DNA from: JBMORL01 sp049322335
GTDB lineage: Bacteria; Bacteroidota; Bacteroidia; Flavobacteriales_D; UBA2798
Direction: 5' to 3'
NCBI GenBank assembly: GCA_049322335.1
Contig: JBMORL010000123.1
Coordinates: 1-49,075 of the forward strand
Length of the DNA: 49,075 nucleotides
Position 1 is the stretch's first letter; each line of letters starts with the position of its first letter. The translations under genes were made by a program, and so were the position numbers. The notes under the pieces were generated by a model. The model saw nothing but the letters and a program-made list of their open reading frames with translations, made no database searches and was not told where the DNA came from. Shown here one piece after another: positions 46,953 to 49,075 of this stretch.

Positions 46953-49075
46953 AAAGTATAATCACCATTCTTTTTGTTTTATGCTTTTTAATTCCATCAC
47001 AGGCACAGGTCGTGAGCGGAAAAGTTTTTGGAAAAAGCCAGAATGAAAAGGAAATTCTTATGGGTGCAACCTTATTATGGTTAGGCACTACGAAAGGAAC
47101 CATCACCAATGAATTGGGTGTTTTTGAAATCATCTCTGATAGTATCACTGATAAAAGATTAGTGGTGCGTTTTGTGGGATATGAAACTGATACGGTTACT
47201 GTCACAGATCAAACTTATATCACCATTACACTGGAAGGTTCAACAACCCTCAATGAAGTGATTATTCGGTCAGACAGGCCTGATGTAATTATTTCAGATG
47301 CAAACACCGTAAAAACAGAAGTAATTACACAAAAGGAACTGGGAAAATCTGCCTGTTGTGATCTTGCCGGATGTTTTGAAACTCAGGGAACGGTTCAGCC
47401 TCAAACAACCAACGTAATTACCAATGCAAAAGAACTTCGTATTCTTGGATTGTCGGGTGTATATAACCAGGTATTGATGGATGGAATGCCATTGGTTCAG
47501 GGATTGTCATACACATATGGAATAAGTGCTGTTCCGGGAACATTAGTTGACAATATTTACGTTTCCAAAGGAGCTAATTCTGTTTTGCAGGGATTTGAAA
47601 GTATAAGCGGACAAATTAATGTAGAGCCCAAAGAAGGCGATCAGGGCGAAAAACTTCTGTTGAATGCATACATCAATAGTTTTCAGGAGAAGCACTTCAA
47701 TACAAATTATTCGGTGAATAAAAATAAGTGGAGTAATATCACTTCTGTTCATACGGTACAACCCGCTTCAAAATTTGATCGTGACGATGACCAGTTTCTC
47801 GACTTACCACTTTTGACGCGTTATATGTTTTACAATAAACTAAAATATAACGATGATGATAGCCTGGGCTGGAGTTCGCGAATTGGAATTCGATTTGTAG
47901 ATGAACAGCGAATTGGTGGTCAAACTTTTTTTAATGCGTCTTCTGATGCAGGAACGACCAATGCATACGGCCAGGTGGTAAAAATTCAACAACCGGATAT
48001 TTACACTAAGACCGGATATCGATTTAATGATGACCATAAAATCACTTTCATTGCATCTTCCTTTTACCACAAACAGGATTCATGGTTTGGAACTGTAAAA
48101 TATAATGCCGGTCAGCTTAATGTATATGGTAACCTGCAACACGAATGGCGCTGGAAAGAAAAACACGATTTGAAAACCGGCATCAGCTACAGATACATGA
48201 AACTGGATGAAACCATATCATTTGCAGATACACTTATTTCCCGAACCTATTCAGGTAATTATTTGAAGGAAGAAATGATTCCGGGAATATTCGCAGAAAA
48301 CACTTTTCGTTTTTGGGATGACAAATTAACCTGGATAACCGGGTTAAGGGGCGACTGGCACAATCAATTTGGTTTTACACTTACTCCAAGAACCATGATG
48401 AAGTATGAAATAAAAGAAGGAAGCATATTACGTGCATCAGCAGGAACGGGATGGCGAACAGTAAATATGTTCAGTGAAAATATCAACCTGCTTGCCAGTT
48501 CACGTGATATTGTTTTTGTTGAACAACTGCGTCCGGAGCGCGCCTTTAACACGGGCATAAACTTTACGCACAAATTTGAGAAAGGCAATACAACCGGCCT
48601 GTTTACAACCGATTTTTATCATACCGGATTTCAGAATCAATTTTTTCCGGATTACAATACCGATCCAACGAAAGCATACATCACCAATTTCTCCGGAAGA
48701 TCTGTTTCAAATGGGTTTCAAACTGAGATCAGCGCCAAATTTTTTAACCGCCTGAATGTAAAAGTTGCCTATAATTATCTGGAAGTATTCAGGATAGAAA
48801 ACGGAACGAAAAATCTGCTTCCGTTCAATCCAAAACATAAGGTGTTAAATACATTTTCGTTCAAGCCGCTTTCTGATAAATGGCATTTTGATATGAATGT
48901 TCATTGGTATGGTAAACAAAAATTACCTGAGACAGGCAGCAATCCCATAGAATTTCAACGGCCGGATGAATCAAAACCCTATACTTTGGTAAGCGCACAA
49001 TTTACCTATAGTGTTAAGCAATGGGAATTGTATACCGGATGCGAAAATATTTTTGATTTCAGGCAAAAACGCCCG
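46949..49075 (+). CDS. TonB-dependent outer-membrane receptor, 5' part (runs off the window)
   Basis: 709 codons are open to the right edge. Signal peptide (KSIITILFVLCFLIPSQAQ), CarboxypepD_reg-like beta domain (VVSGKVFGKSQNEKEILMGA ... LVVRFVGYETD, ~20-100), plug domain (LRILGLSGVYNQVLMDGMPLV, YVSKGANSVLQGFESISGQI, ~120-215), then barrel strands. A Cys-rich insert ELGKSACCDLAGCFETQG precedes the plug, a feature I associate with receptors in copper or other metal clusters. Co-transcribed with the small secreted protein upstream. Likely imports a metal complex or small organic ligand. Confidence 0.88.
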   Translation, partial: MKSIITILFVLCFLIPSQAQVVSGKVFGKSQNEKEILMGATLLWLGTTKGTITNELGVFEIISDSITDKRLVVRFVGYETDTVTVTDQTYITITLEGSTTLNEVIIRSDRPDVIISDANTVKTEVITQKELGKSACCDLAGCFETQGTVQPQTTNVITNAKELRILGLSGVYNQVLMDGMPLVQGLSYTYGISAVPGTLVDNIYVSKGANSVLQGFESISGQINVEPKEGDQGEKLLLNAYINSFQEKHFNTNYSVNKNKWSNITSVHTVQPASKFDRDDDQFLDLPLLTRYMFYNKLKYNDDDSLGWSSRIGIRFVDEQRIGGQTFFNASSDAGTTNAYGQVVKIQQPDIYTKTGYRFNDDHKITFIASSFYHKQDSWFGTVKYNAGQLNVYGNLQHEWRWKEKHDLKTGISYRYMKLDETISFADTLISRTYSGNYLKEEMIPGIFAENTFRFWDDKLTWITGLRGDWHNQFGFTLTPRTMMKYEIKEGSILRASAGTGWRTVNMFSENINLLASSRDIVFVEQLRPERAFNTGINFTHKFEKGNTTGLFTTDFYHTGFQNQFFPDYNTDPTKAYITNFSGRSVSNGFQTEISAKFFNRLNVKVAYNYLEVFRIENGTKNLLPFNPKHKVLNTFSFKPLSDKWHFDMNVHWYGKQKLPETGSNPIEFQRPDESKPYTLVSAQFTYSVKQWELYTGCENIFDFRQKRP

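Noticed and set aside
1..49075. CRISPR array or insertion sequence
   Set aside because: No regularly spaced repeats and no transposase gene were found; the short repeats present are palindromic or isolated pairs.

Overview
The window comes from a Bacteroidota chromosome. Several signs agree: proteins with type IX secretion sorting tails (window start, 21618-22100, 36890-38146), a TonB-dependent receptor with a carboxypeptidase-regulatory-like N-terminus, -7 promoter boxes of the TAnnTTTG type, almost no Shine-Dalgarno sequences, and typical single-copy genes (recQ, pgeF, OMPP1/FadL-family porin). The genus cannot be read from the sequence. Most of the window is moderate-GC core sequence, but about 1467-5400 is clearly AT-richer and looks acquired.

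Layout. 1-1466: tail of a gliding-motility-type surface protein, a GH25 lysozyme lipoprotein and GC-rich palindromic repeats. 1467-8351: a HaeIII-like restriction-modification system with its own Vsr repair endonuclease, then a TNT-type (NAD glycohydrolase) polymorphic toxin with a probable immunity gene, and a four-helix-bundle gene bracketed by inverted repeats. 8563-14215: a secreted protein, a caspase-fold protein, recQ and two tandem ORF6N genes, each carrying a DNA palindrome inside its coding sequence. 14392-23461: housekeeping and surface genes (pgeF, HAD hydrolase, an ECF sigma / probable anti-sigma / SUMF1 operon, T9SS and S74-chaperone surface proteins).

23467-30997 is the most unusual part: an RNA-repair island. 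It holds rtcB (RNA ligase), a band-7/slipin protein, a WYL-domain regulator and two RlaP-type nucleotidyltransferases, interleaved with three clusters of tRNA or tRNA-like genes on the minus strand. Cluster A (Lys, Thr, Pro) lies directly upstream of rtcB. Cluster B contains two tRNA-like genes that only fold if read as circularly permuted (3' half before 5' half, acceptor strands joined by a short linker), followed by a strongly structured RNA of about 200 nt. Cluster C (Gln, Ile-UAU, His, a Phe-like RNA, Tyr) sits behind two tandem leader-peptide attenuators whose codons are rich in the amino acids those tRNAs carry. The protein set matches the band-7/RtcB/nucleotidyltransferase RNA-repair systems described by comparative genomics (Burroughs and Aravind). 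The permuted tRNAs, the structured RNA and the attenuator-controlled tRNA bank are, as far as I know, not described. A working model is that damaged tRNAs (for example from anticodon nucleases) are sensed by stalled leader translation and by the WYL protein, and are then replaced from the tRNA bank and repaired or ligated by RtcB with RlaP.

31014-49075: a surface-polysaccharide gene group (GT39-like, RffA aminotransferase, methyltransferase, GT2), an AraC/GyrI regulator with repeated boxes, an esterase/FadL pair, an ArsR-MFS-SpoIIE-Cys-rich operon, small lipoprotein and VOC genes, and a probable metal-related operon (MFS, Cys-rich protein, small secreted protein, TonB receptor) that runs off the right edge.
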